Origin: Paraburkholderia saeva
Lineage (GTDB): Bacteria > Pseudomonadota > Gammaproteobacteria > Burkholderiales > Burkholderiaceae
Length of the DNA: 64,000 bases
Reading direction: 5' to 3'
Assembly: GCF_907164555.1 (NCBI RefSeq)
Contig: NZ_CAJQZC010000014.1
Location: 1 to 64,000 of the forward strand
The stretch's first letter is position 1. Each line of letters begins with the position of its first letter. The notes under the pieces are model-generated. The model was not told the DNA's origin. It did not search any database and saw nothing but the letters and a program-made list of their open reading frames with translations. The translations under genes and the position numbers were made by a program. Below are positions 8,570 to 16,746 of the stretch, one piece after another.

Positions 8570-9187
8570 TCACCCGGCGTTGAACGCGTGAAAGCTGATC
8601 GTACGGCCGTAGCCCGAGTCCGTCGCAAGACGCACGGCGAACATGCCCATCACCTCCGCGTAAAGGGCCGTTGAGAGCGGGCCGCCATTGACAGGCTCGA
8701 ATCCCAGTTCCGTTGCAAGACGCGACACGACCTCTTTCGCCTTATCGTCGTCCGAGCTGACAAATACGCTGGTCTTGCCAGACTTTCCCGGTTCGCGGAT
8801 GACGTTAGACCAGATCGAGGTGAATGCGCTCACCACGCTTGCCTCCGGTAATGCCGTTGCGATGCGCTCCGCCGAACTGGGCAGGCCGTCTCGCCCAACG
8901 CTGTCCGACACCGACACCGCCACCACGATGCCCTGATAACCGCTCAAGGTGGGCGCCGCCCGCTCGATCGCAGCAGCCGGCACGACGACGAATACGATGT
9001 CGCTGGCGAGAAAGTCCTGCTTCGACGCTTCCATGACACCGAGTTCGTCCATTAACTTGAGCGCCGACGCACTGCCAGGCTGGGCGCCGCGCACTTTCAG
9101 GGCGTGACGCGTCCTGCGGCCGATCGCAGTGGCAATGGCGCCGCCCATGTCGCCGGTTCCAAGTATCGAGATCTTTAGTTCATCCAT
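8570..9187 (-). CDS. NADPH-dependent F420 reductase-like protein (COG2085)
   Basis: A 205-residue Rossmann protein opening with ISILGTGDMGGAIA, the dinucleotide loop GxGxMG of the F420-NADP oxidoreductase family (COG2085). Later segments DIVFVVVPAAAI and the C-terminal MGMFAVRLA also fit. Proteobacteria generally lack F420, so this branch is thought to use NAD(P) with other substrates. The start at 9187 is chosen over upstream in-frame codons because GGAGAA lies eight bases before it. It is the last gene of a minus-strand run that starts with the LysR gene at 13697 and is probably controlled with it. Confidence 0.83.
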   Translation of the reverse strand: MDELKISILGTGDMGGAIATAIGRRTRHALKVRGAQPGSASALKLMDELGVMEASKQDFLASDIVFVVVPAAAIERAAPTLSGYQGIVVAVSVSDSVGRDGLPSSAERIATALPEASVVSAFTSIWSNVIREPGKSGKTSVFVSSDDDKAKEVVSRLATELGFEPVNGGPLSTALYAEVMGMFAVRLATDSGYGRTISFHAFNAG

Positions 9188-9281
9188 TGTATTTCTCCAG
9201 TAGCCCATCGTGGCTTCGTTCCATAAACCAGGCGTTACCTGGCTCAATGATTCAACATAGTCATTTAAGGAAGCCGCCGGC

Positions 9282-10037
9282 TCAGCCCGACAAAACTTCC
9301 AGCATCTGCGCGTTAAACCCGTTTACAAGATCGTGCTCACCTGGTCCGGGATTGCCACGGAACAGCTTGGCGCCTTCGACCAGCACCTCATTCGAGTCAG
9401 TGCCGAGGATGGCAATCGTTTCGTCGATAAACGCGTCCAGCGGCATGGCCTGTTCGGCTTCGCGGCTGTTCATCAGGTCCGTGCGCACCCACGGTGGCGC
9501 GATTTCGAGTACACGCACGCCGGTATCGCGCAGCATGAAGCGTTGCGACAGGATGTAAGAATGCAACGCCGCCTTGGTCGACGAATACACTGCCGTCACG
9601 GCAAGTGGCACGAAGGCCAGCACTGAACTGGTATAGGCGACCACGGCATCGTTCTTCGTCTTGAGATGGTCGATCAGCGCGGAGGTCATACGGATCGGGC
9701 CCACCAGGTTGGTCGTGATGGTGGAGACCATCAGCGCATCGTCGATCTGGCCGGCGGCGGTATCCGGCTGCATGACCCCCGCGTTGTTAACCAGTACGTT
9801 GAGATCGGGATAGTCCTTGATCAGTTGTGCCGCTACCCGCTCGATGCTTGCAGCATCGGTAATATCCAGCTCGATTGCCGCCATGCCGGGGTTCGCCGCC
9901 ACCACCTCGTCGAGATGGCTGCGCCGGCGTCCAGCGATGATCACCTTGTTGCCACGCTGATGCAGCGCTTCGGCCAGACCGCGGCCGATTCCCGAACCGC
10001 CGCCTGTAATAAAGATAGTGTTTCCGCTGAGTTTCAT
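9282..10037 (-). CDS. SDR family oxidoreductase (DltE-like)
   Basis: A 251-residue short-chain dehydrogenase opening MKLSGNTIFITGGGSGIG, the pattern of the DltE-like branch. NNAGVMQ is near residue 87, the catalytic Ser in YTSSVLAF near 137 and the YSSTK pair near 151-155. The end of the protein, PGEHDLVNGFNAQML, is also typical of that branch. An NAD(P)-dependent reduction of a carbonyl is expected; the substrate is unknown. It lies in a minus-strand unit with an NTF2-like protein and an Old Yellow Enzyme upstream. Confidence 0.88.
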   Translation of the reverse strand: MKLSGNTIFITGGGSGIGRGLAEALHQRGNKVIIAGRRRSHLDEVVAANPGMAAIELDITDAASIERVAAQLIKDYPDLNVLVNNAGVMQPDTAAGQIDDALMVSTITTNLVGPIRMTSALIDHLKTKNDAVVAYTSSVLAFVPLAVTAVYSSTKAALHSYILSQRFMLRDTGVRVLEIAPPWVRTDLMNSREAEQAMPLDAFIDETIAILGTDSNEVLVEGAKLFRGNPGPGEHDLVNGFNAQMLEVLSG

Positions 10038-10095
10038 GTTGGAGTCCTTAGTGATATTTAGAAGATCAGAATTACGAGATCGAATGCCTTAGTGC

Positions 10096-10497
10096 TCAAG
10101 CTGGGAAGCGATCGCCGAACATCGGCAGGCCGCTTACGGATTGCGCCTCAGTCGCTTCGTCTTGCAGCACGTCCCAGTGTTCGGCCAGCTTGCCGTCTTC
10201 AAAGCGGACGACGTCGGCTGCAATCCACGCGGCCGGTCTGCCGTTGCCCGAGAAGCGGCCGTGTGCGATGACATAGTCGCCCTCTGCCACGACGAGCTGG
10301 TTCTCGTAGCGCAACGTGTCGGGCAGCGTGCGGATCAGGGCAAACAGACCCTCGCGTCCCGGCGCGATATGCGCGCTATGCTGAATGTAACGGTCCGACC
10401 AGAAGCGTTCGGCTGCCGCGTAGTCGCGCTTGTTGAACAGCGTATCGAATGCCTCGAGGACGAGGGCCTTGTTCTGCTCAGGTGTCGTTTTGCTCAT
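10096..10497 (-). CDS. SnoaL/NTF2-like protein
   Basis: This 133-residue protein has the compact cone-fold pattern of the SnoaL-like family: an N-terminal helical part with LVLEAFDTLFNKRDYAAAERFW, then YIQHSAHIAPGREGL and a C-terminal sheet ending ADVVRFEDGKLAEHWDVLQ. Members are small isomerases, cyclases or binding proteins; the conserved His-Trp-Asp near the end lines the pocket. No reaction can be assigned. It is 48 bases from the OYE gene upstream and probably cotranscribed. Confidence 0.85.
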   Translation of the reverse strand: MSKTTPEQNKALVLEAFDTLFNKRDYAAAERFWSDRYIQHSAHIAPGREGLFALIRTLPDTLRYENQLVVAEGDYVIAHGRFSGNGRPAAWIAADVVRFEDGKLAEHWDVLQDEATEAQSVSGLPMFGDRFPA

Positions 10498-10545
10498 GTC
10501 AGTCTCGATGAAAGTAAGTGAATCACAATCGCAGCTCGATGTGAG

Positions 10546-11655
10546 TCAGGCATTGGCGAGGCGCGTAGCGGGATAGTCGGAATAGCCTTGCGGACCCGAA
10601 CCGTAGACCGTGGACCAGTCCACCTCGGCCAGCGGCGCACCCGCGGCGAGCCGTTCGACCAGATCGGGGTTGGCAATGTAGGGACGCCCAAATGCCACCA
10701 TGTCGGCGAGCCCTGCCTCGATCAGGCGGTTGCCACGTTCGGCGTCCATTTTGACGTTGGCGATCAACGTACCGTGGAAAATCGGCCGGAAATGGTGGAA
10801 CATGCCATCCCCCATCAAGGGTTCGAGCGGCGTGCCGGTGAAATCGGTTGTGTTGCCCATCAACAGCAGATGCGACAAGCCGTAGCCATTGAGTTCGCGG
10901 ATCGCGTATTCCGCCACGGGCAGCGTCTCGTCGTTCGCAGCGAATGGGCCACCCTCGTGCATCGGGCTGATCTTCACGCCCACCCTGGCAGGTTCGACTT
11001 CATCGAGCACGGCCTCGACGACCTCGAACAGGATTCGCGTGCGGTTTTCGATGCTGCCGCCGTAGCGATCCGTACGGCGATTGGTGGTGGTGTTAAGGAA
11101 CTGTGCGAGCAGGTAAAGATAGTTCGCGAGAATCTGCACGCCGTCGAAACCCGCATCCATCGCGTTGCGGGCGGCGCGCGCAAAATCCGCCACGGTCTGG
11201 CGAATTTCGTCCTGGGTCATGGCTCGCGGGATAACGGTTGGTTTGCGGCCGGTGGGCGTCACCGACTCATGCTGCACATTGACGTTCGAAGCCGACAACG
11301 GCGGCGCGCCGTCGCGCAGGTCCGGATGCGAGATTGCACCGGTGTGCCAGAGTTGCGCGACGATACGCCCACCCGCGGCATGCACCGCATCCGTGACGCG
11401 TCGCCATCCGCGTACCTGCTGGGGGCTCCAGAGCCCGGGCGTATCGGCCCAGCCAAAGCCCGCGGGACTGATTGCCGTGGCTTCCGCGACGATCAGCCCG
11501 GCGGAAGCGCGTTGCGCGTAGTACCCGGCCTGGAGATCGGTGGGCACTTGATCGGCCGGGTTTGCGCGCATGCGGGTCAGCGGTGCCATCACAATGCGGT
11601 TGGGCAAATCGAGATCGCCCAGGCGGACAGGTGTGAAAAGAGCTTGAGAGGACAT
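10546..11655 (-). CDS. Old Yellow Enzyme family protein with altered active site
   Basis: This 369-residue protein has the full OYE barrel, from RIVMAPLTRMR near residues 20-30 to AFGRPYIANPDL near the end, and RTDRYGG is present. However, the catalytic His-x-x-Asn is replaced: the segment after FDGVQI reads LANY at residues 176-179, so His becomes Leu and Asn becomes Tyr. The QLWHTG segment near residue 104 is followed by Ala where Arg is common. FMN binding may persist, but binding of a carbonyl oxygen should be changed. It could act on a different substrate class or serve as a flavoprotein with another role. The start at 11655 fits the family N-terminus better than 11694. Confidence 0.85.
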   Translation of the reverse strand: MSSQALFTPVRLGDLDLPNRIVMAPLTRMRANPADQVPTDLQAGYYAQRASAGLIVAEATAISPAGFGWADTPGLWSPQQVRGWRRVTDAVHAAGGRIVAQLWHTGAISHPDLRDGAPPLSASNVNVQHESVTPTGRKPTVIPRAMTQDEIRQTVADFARAARNAMDAGFDGVQILANYLYLLAQFLNTTTNRRTDRYGGSIENRTRILFEVVEAVLDEVEPARVGVKISPMHEGGPFAANDETLPVAEYAIRELNGYGLSHLLLMGNTTDFTGTPLEPLMGDGMFHHFRPIFHGTLIANVKMDAERGNRLIEAGLADMVAFGRPYIANPDLVERLAAGAPLAEVDWSTVYGSGPQGYSDYPATRLANA

Positions 11656-11690
11656 GTGTTTTAGGCCCTGGAAACAGGATTGGAAAGGGT

Positions 11691-12680
11691 TCAAACCGTG
11701 ACGACGATCTTGCCGACCTGCTCGCCCGCTTCGATAAAGCGGTGCGCGGCGGCGATCTCGTCGAAGGGAAAGGTCCGATCAATCGCTGGACACAGCGTGC
11801 CGTCGGCAAGCCCGTCGCTGACGAAGCGCTTGAGCGCCGCCAGTTGGGCGTCGTCGCGGGTACGGGCTGTCAACGCGAGACCACGAACCGTCAGATCGCG
11901 GGCAAGGATGTCGAAAGGCGGTATCACGGTGAGGTCGGTGGCGAGCGCACCGTAGAGCACCAGCGTGCCGCCATTTGCGGTGGCCCGCGCGAGATCGGCG
12001 AAACCGGGGCCGCCCACGGGATCGAACACAAGTTCCGCACCTTTGCCGTCGGTCAGGCGCTTGACCTGCGCGACCACATCCTGCTCGCCGGTCGCGACCA
12101 CAGCCGCGGCACCGTGGCGCAACAGTGCGTCAGCCTTGGCGCGAGAGCGCGTCAAGGCCAGCGGACGCGCACCCACGCGGTTGGCGATCTGGATGGCGGC
12201 AAGACCGACGCTGCTCGATGCGGCAGAGATCAATAGCGTCTGGCCGGCCGCGAGGCGACCGACGGCGACCAGTCCGGCCCACGCGGTCCCGTATGCGGCC
12301 CAGGTTGCGGCGGCTTCGACAAAGCTGACGTGTTCGGGAATCGCGACCAGCGAACGTGCCGGCGCCAGCGATACTTCGCCGTAGAGCGAATACTGCGCGG
12401 CACCATACGCGGGCACCAGCGCAACCCGGTCGCCTACCGCAAACCCGGTGACCTCGGGGCCGAGCGCCTCGATAACACCTGCGGCTTCGAAACCGATACC
12501 GCTCGGCAGCGCCGGTTTGACCGGCGCACGGCCGGAGCGCAGCGTCAGCTCCGTGCGGTTCAGGCCGATCGCATGAATGCGCAAGCGCACTTCCCCTGCG
12601 CGCGGTTCGCCCACCGCGACGTCTTCAATCTGCAGCACATCGGGATTGCCAAACTCGTGGATGCGTATGGAGCGTGTCAT
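11691..12680 (-). CDS. Medium-chain reductase, quinone oxidoreductase type
   Basis: A 329-residue zinc-independent MDR protein. The N-terminal catalytic domain opens IRIHEFGNPDVLQIED and contains GFEAAGVIEALGPEV near residues 62-76; the structural zinc cysteines are absent. The Rossmann part has SAASSSVGLAAIQIA near residues 152-166, then FDPVGGPGF. Such enzymes reduce quinones or enones with NADPH, matching the many ene-reductases around it. It lies between the LysR gene (88 bases upstream) and the OYE gene downstream and is probably the first enzyme gene under that regulator. Confidence 0.88.
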   Translation of the reverse strand: MTRSIRIHEFGNPDVLQIEDVAVGEPRAGEVRLRIHAIGLNRTELTLRSGRAPVKPALPSGIGFEAAGVIEALGPEVTGFAVGDRVALVPAYGAAQYSLYGEVSLAPARSLVAIPEHVSFVEAAATWAAYGTAWAGLVAVGRLAAGQTLLISAASSSVGLAAIQIANRVGARPLALTRSRAKADALLRHGAAAVVATGEQDVVAQVKRLTDGKGAELVFDPVGGPGFADLARATANGGTLVLYGALATDLTVIPPFDILARDLTVRGLALTARTRDDAQLAALKRFVSDGLADGTLCPAIDRTFPFDEIAAAHRFIEAGEQVGKIVVTV

Positions 12681-12767
12681 CGTCGTTTCCCTTCACTTTG
12701 GTTGCGTGGTGAAGGGAAAGATAATGGCGCGCCGCGCGCGGCGGTAGCCGTCCGTTTCTGCTATCTC

Positions 12768-13697
12768 TTATGTACGAGGTGCATAGATGGCGAGCTCGCG
12801 CCTGAAGTCGGCGGTGAGGTGCTCGACGACTGCGCGTCCCGCGGCGCGGGTTGCCCGGCCCATCGGAAAGTACGCGTGCACCGGAATGTCGGCGGTCTTC
12901 CAGTCGACCAGCAGCCTGACCAGCGAGCCGTCAGCGAGCTCGCGGCGGCAGGCCCATTCGCTGGTCGAAGTAATGCCAATGCCCGCTGCCGCCGCAGCCA
13001 CGGCGCCCTCGTTCTCGTTGGTCGAGAAATGCGCATTGAGATCGACCACCGCCTCCTCGCCTGCACGCACAAACTTCCACGCCGTCGGGACCACCGACGC
13101 CGGTCCGCCAACGATGCGGTGCCGTGTCAGCTCCTCTGGCGTTACCGGTTCGCCGTGGCGCTCGATGTAGTCCGGCGACGCAACGATCACACGCGAAATC
13201 TGCGTAATCAGCGTGGCCGTTGCACTCGAGTCCACCAGACGCCCGAGCCGGATGGCGACGTCCACAGCGTCCTTGACGAGATCCTGCGGCCGGTCGCCCA
13301 GCAACACTTGCAGCCGTAGTTCTGGATGACGTTGGAGAAAAGGCGCGAGCCGCGGGATGACCTCGCGGATCGCCACACTGCCCGGCATGCTCATACGCAA
13401 CATACCGCGCAGTTCGCTGCCTTCGCGCACGCTCTGCCCAGCGTCCTCGAGCGCCATGAGGATGGGGTCCAGACGGGACAGGAACTCGGCGCCCGCGTCC
13501 GTCAGCACGACCGCCCGCGTCGTACGCGTAAGCAGGCGCGCGCCCAGATCGCTTTCCAGTTCGGCGATGATGCGCGATACCTGCGATTGCGACAGCCCGA
13601 ACTCGCGCGCGGCGGCCGAGAAACTGCCGAGCCGCGCGACACGGGTGTAGAGCTTGAGGGCGAGGATGTCCTTCACGGTGCCGAGGGTTTGAGTCAA
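12768..13697 (-). CDS. LysR family transcriptional regulator
   Basis: This 309-residue protein begins with a LysR winged helix: LKLYTRVARLGSFSAAAREFGLSQSQVSRIIAELESDLG spans residues 15-53 in substance, with GSFSAAA and SQSQVSRII as the recognition region. The effector domain follows and contains AGIGITSTSEWA near residue 245. It belongs to the branch of single-domain regulators that often control an adjacent oxidoreductase. Unusually for LysR, the target enzymes lie downstream on the same strand, not divergently, so the regulator may be part of the transcript. Confidence 0.9.
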   Translation of the reverse strand: MTQTLGTVKDILALKLYTRVARLGSFSAAAREFGLSQSQVSRIIAELESDLGARLLTRTTRAVVLTDAGAEFLSRLDPILMALEDAGQSVREGSELRGMLRMSMPGSVAIREVIPRLAPFLQRHPELRLQVLLGDRPQDLVKDAVDVAIRLGRLVDSSATATLITQISRVIVASPDYIERHGEPVTPEELTRHRIVGGPASVVPTAWKFVRAGEEAVVDLNAHFSTNENEGAVAAAAAGIGITSTSEWACRRELADGSLVRLLVDWKTADIPVHAYFPMGRATRAAGRAVVEHLTADFRRELAIYAPRT

Positions 13698-13814
13698 GGT
13701 GAGCGAACCCGGGTAAGGCTATACGATTGATGCGCGATGCGCAAATATGCGTACCACCACGCTGCGCCCCTTTTCTCAGTCGTGGCCGTCCTTGACGCGA
13801 CCCACAGGCATTAG

Positions 13815-13960
13815 AAGTCGTGGTGGAGGCCGAGCGCAAAATCACTGATCGATCGCAGACGTAACCCATGCGGTTATAGCGAGGAATGTCCATCGTTGAC
13901 CTGATAGAAGCCGGTATCGGGCGCGTCATCGTTGACGAACGTCAGCGACGGACAGGTAGC
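13815..13960 (-). pseudogene. Possible outer-membrane porin C-terminal remnant
   Basis: Reading the minus strand with one frame change gives DTGFYQVNDGHSSL, then NRMG and SISDFALGLHHDF followed by a stop at about 13817. A last strand ending in an aromatic residue, with a GLxHxF pattern, is typical of trimeric porins of Burkholderia. No further upstream part is seen, because transposase remnant sequence begins at 13960. It may be the end of a porin gene cut by that insertion. The evidence is short, so this is tentative. Confidence 0.28.
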
Positions 13961-14313
13961 GCAGGCCTTACGACAGGCTCTCCGAGATTGATCAGGGCGC
14001 CGTGGTTGATCACAAGCGGCTGGGTCATGTGCTGCAGGTCGCGCAGTTGATTCAGGCCGATCGCGATAACCGCCGCACGTCAGGCTCGCGATCACGAACC
14101 AATCAGGGGCAGGCGCCGAGACTGAAGGGACGCAGGATCGGCACAAAGAAGCAGCGCGAGATTACCGTTGAGGATCTGAACACCGCGATTGGCAAAACCG
14201 CGGCCAGCCTCCAGGACCCTGCACTCAAAACTCGTCAAAGAGATAACACAAGCACAAACCGCGACACTTCTACTTTGCTGCCACTGCGACACTTCAGAAT
14301 GGCCTCGACCTGA
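13960..14313 (+). pseudogene. 3' remnant of ISNCY-like transposase
   Basis: After an in-frame TAG at 13957 the plus strand reads YDRLSEIDQGAVVDHKRLGH, then a basic tail with NQGQAPRLKGRRIGTKKQRE. The phrase about a bound new-strand 'KRLG' motif and the basic tail resemble the C-terminus of integrase-core ISNCY transposases. The tail closely parallels that at 2-133 but is not identical, so two related elements are involved. No catalytic core is present. GCGACACTTC repeats at 14261 and 14286 mark the former element end, again 25 bases apart. Confidence 0.55.
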
Positions 14314-14375
14314 TGTGTAGCGGCTATATTCCAATGTCGCGTTACTGGTCCCGGAATCAATGCTCTGGGCAGGCG

Positions 14376-15689
14376 TCAATGGTTCACCACTCGCGCCGGA
14401 ATGAAGGCCCAGATCAGAAAGGCGGACAGGGTCAGCGAACCGGCAACCAGGTACAGGCCAGACGACAGTGTGCCGGTCTGGCCTTTGAGCCAGCCAATCA
14501 CAGTCGGACTGACGAAACCCGCCAGATTCGCGGTCGAATTGATCAGCGCGATACCGGCGGCCGCGCCCGCCCCGCCGAGAAACGACGTAGGCAAAGCCCA
14601 AAACATAGGGAGCGCGCTGACAATGCCTACCGCGACCATCGTCAGACCCAGCATCGACAGCATCGCACTGCCGGCCGTATTCGCGCACAACACGAAGCCG
14701 CCGGCGGCGAACAGGCCTGGCACGATTACGTGCCAACGTCGTTCGCGCCGTTTGTCCGCGCTGCGTCCAATCAGCAGCATCGCAATCAGCGCAGCCGTAT
14801 AGGGGATCGTCGTCATCAAACCGATCAGCGCCGGACTTTTGATGCCCGTACCCTTGATGATGGTCGGTTGCCAGAAGCTCAGCGCATACGAACCCATGAT
14901 GATGCCGAACAGGATCAATGCGAGCAGCCAGACACGACCGGAGCCGAACACCTGGCTTACCGAACCATGCGTCCGGGTTTTGCTGTCTATGTCGAGGTCG
15001 AACTGAACCTGTGAACGCTCCTCAACGGTGAGCCATGTTGCGTGCGCCACTTTGTCGTCGAGGCGCCGGTAGACCATCACGCCAAGCAGAATGCCCGGCA
15101 ACGCTTCGAGGATGAACAACCACTGCCAGCCCTGCATGCCGGCGAGGCCGGCCGTCGCTGTCATGATGTAGCCCGACAGCGGGCCTCCAATGATGCCGGA
15201 CACGGGATTGCCGGCGGTCAGCAACGCCACCATCCGGCCGCGTCTGTGCGACGGAAACCAGTAGGTCAGATAGAGCAGCATGCCGGGATAGAAGCCGGCT
15301 TCCGCAATGCCGAGAAGAAACCGCACGATGTAGAAATGCAGCGGCGTACTGACCCAGGCCGTGCACATTGAAAGGACCGCCCAGGTGATCATGATCCGGG
15401 CAATCCAGCGCCTCGCGCCGAGCCTGTGCAGCAACAGGTTACTGGGCACTTCGAAGAAAAAATATCCAACAAAGAACATACCCGCGCCAAGACCATAAAC
15501 CGCTTCGCTGAACTGTAGATCGTTCAGCATCTGCAGCCTGGCAAAGCCGACATTGACGCGGTCCAGGTAGGCCACCACGTAGCAGGCGAACAGCAACGGC
15601 AGGAAGCGCCAGGCGATGCGTCTGTAGACGGCGTCGGCGGACTCGACAATGCCGGTGCCGGCCGCAACGTTGTGGGGATGGGTATTCAA
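14376..15689 (-). CDS. MFS transporter, anion:cation symporter (ACS) family
   Basis: A 437-residue twelve-helix permease of the ACS family, which imports organic anions such as sugar acids or aromatic acids with protons. The first helix carries YVVAYLDRVNVGFA, the ACS signature, and residues near 110-135 read RFLLGIAEAGFYPGMLLYL. I take TTG at 15689 as start: GGAG sits eleven bases upstream and the next codons give NTHPHN; the longer ATG at 15746 lacks a binding site. It is divergent from the LysR gene at 15838 and close to an IlvD/Edd dehydratase, suggesting uptake of a sugar acid. A 126-bp part of its 3' region is repeated at 18722. Confidence 0.9.
   Translation of the reverse strand: MNTHPHNVAAGTGIVESADAVYRRIAWRFLPLLFACYVVAYLDRVNVGFARLQMLNDLQFSEAVYGLGAGMFFVGYFFFEVPSNLLLHRLGARRWIARIMITWAVLSMCTAWVSTPLHFYIVRFLLGIAEAGFYPGMLLYLTYWFPSHRRGRMVALLTAGNPVSGIIGGPLSGYIMTATAGLAGMQGWQWLFILEALPGILLGVMVYRRLDDKVAHATWLTVEERSQVQFDLDIDSKTRTHGSVSQVFGSGRVWLLALILFGIIMGSYALSFWQPTIIKGTGIKSPALIGLMTTIPYTAALIAMLLIGRSADKRRERRWHVIVPGLFAAGGFVLCANTAGSAMLSMLGLTMVAVGIVSALPMFWALPTSFLGGAGAAAGIALINSTANLAGFVSPTVIGWLKGQTGTLSSGLYLVAGSLTLSAFLIWAFIPARVVNH
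14402..14527. repeat. Direct repeat copy 1 (within MFS gene)
   Basis: This 126-bp stretch inside the MFS coding region is repeated at 18722-18847 in the same orientation. By eye I count two mismatches, at 14422 and 14429. It codes for the second-last part of the permease (VIGWLKGQTG and following helix). The two copies flank the whole MFS-LysR-dehydratase module. Confidence 0.9.
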
Positions 15690-15789
15690 GGCGTGTCTCC
15701 GTTTTTTCAATCGCGATTGAAGCGGTATCGATGCTCGCAGTGTCACTTTTTAAGAGCACTGGAAAAAGCACCTTCCGGTGCGTTTAGAC

Positions 15790-15805
15790 CAAAAAATATT
15801 TTTTG
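15790..15805. promoter_or_regulatory. 16-bp perfect palindrome in the MFS/LysR divergent promoter
   Basis: CAAAAAATATTTTTTG is a perfect 16-bp palindrome 32 bases before the LysR start and about 100 bases before the MFS start. LysR sites are usually T-N11-A dyads in just this position. The AT-rich palindrome stands out against the GC-rich surroundings, so it is a good operator candidate; it may also overlap promoter elements. Confidence 0.5.
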
Positions 15806-15837
15806 TTTGAGATATCTTCATCGGTTAAGCTGAAACG

Positions 15838-16746
15838 ATGAATACCGAGTACCTGGAAAGCTTTGTGGCCGCCGTCGATTGCGGCTCCCTGGCCGAGGCG
15901 GCGCGCCGCCTCGACGTGACGGCGGCCACGCTTGCGGCCCGCGTGCATGCGCTGGAAGTGGACCTCGACATGCAGCTTCTCCAGCGTGCCGGCCGAGTGG
16001 TCAAGGCGACAGAAGCCGGCCTCAAGATTCTCGAGCCGGCGCGCGCACTGTTGCGCGATGAGCGCAACTTGCGTGTCATCGCGGGCGACGGCGCGCGAGT
16101 TGGCGAGTTGCGGCTTGGCGCCTTCGTTTCCGCCCTCACCAACGTCTTGCCACCGGTGCTCAAGAACCTCTATGCGCGCTACCCGGAGGTAGCCTTGTTC
16201 ATCACCCCGGGCGCATCCATCGAACTATGTCGCAAGGTCGGCAGCGGCGAGCTCGACGCGGCCGTGGTGGTCGAGCCGCAGTTCGCCATTCGCAAAACCT
16301 GCGAATGGCGCCCCTTCCTGGAAGAACCGCTGGTCGTCGTGGCTCCCGCCTCAATGGCCGGTCGCGATGCGCACGAGGTGCTGCGCAACGAGCCGTTCAT
16401 TCGCTACGAGCGCTCGGTGCTGGGCGGTCAGCTGGCTGATCGCTACCTGCGCGACCATCAGATCCATCCGCACCAGCGGCTTGAGATCGATGGCCTGCTC
16501 GCGATCGCCGCGCTGGTCGACCAGGGCATCGGCGTGTCGCTACTGCCGGACTGGGTGTCGCTCTGGTCGAGTGGCCTGTCGCTGGCGCGGCTGCCGTTGC
16601 CGGGCCCCGCGCCGGTACGACGCAGTGGCTTGATCTGGGCCAGCAACGGGCCGCACGCAGCCCTCGCCCGGGATTTTTTCCAGGAGGCTCTGGCTATTTT
16701 CGGCGCCGTCCAGGCCGTGCCGCGCGCGAAGGTACGAAGCCGCTAG
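15838..16746 (+). CDS. LysR family transcriptional regulator
   Basis: A 302-residue LysR protein. The winged helix begins YLESFVAAVDCGSLAEAARRLDV and the recognition helix TAATLAARVHALE lies near residues 29-41. The effector domain ends with DQGIGVSLLPDW, a conserved LysR stretch. Divergent placement from the ACS transporter, sharing 148 bases, implies that it controls that transporter and perhaps the dehydratase. Its stop codon overlaps the dehydratase stop in the palindrome CTAG at 16743-16746, so the two genes converge with no spacer. Confidence 0.9.
   Translation: MNTEYLESFVAAVDCGSLAEAARRLDVTAATLAARVHALEVDLDMQLLQRAGRVVKATEAGLKILEPARALLRDERNLRVIAGDGARVGELRLGAFVSALTNVLPPVLKNLYARYPEVALFITPGASIELCRKVGSGELDAAVVVEPQFAIRKTCEWRPFLEEPLVVVAPASMAGRDAHEVLRNEPFIRYERSVLGGQLADRYLRDHQIHPHQRLEIDGLLAIAALVDQGIGVSLLPDWVSLWSSGLSLARLPLPGPAPVRRSGLIWASNGPHAALARDFFQEALAIFGAVQAVPRAKVRSR

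Noticed and set aside
8570..9187. Function as a true F420 reductase
   Set aside because: Only the fold is evident; organisms of this group generally lack F420, and no F420 synthesis genes are seen.
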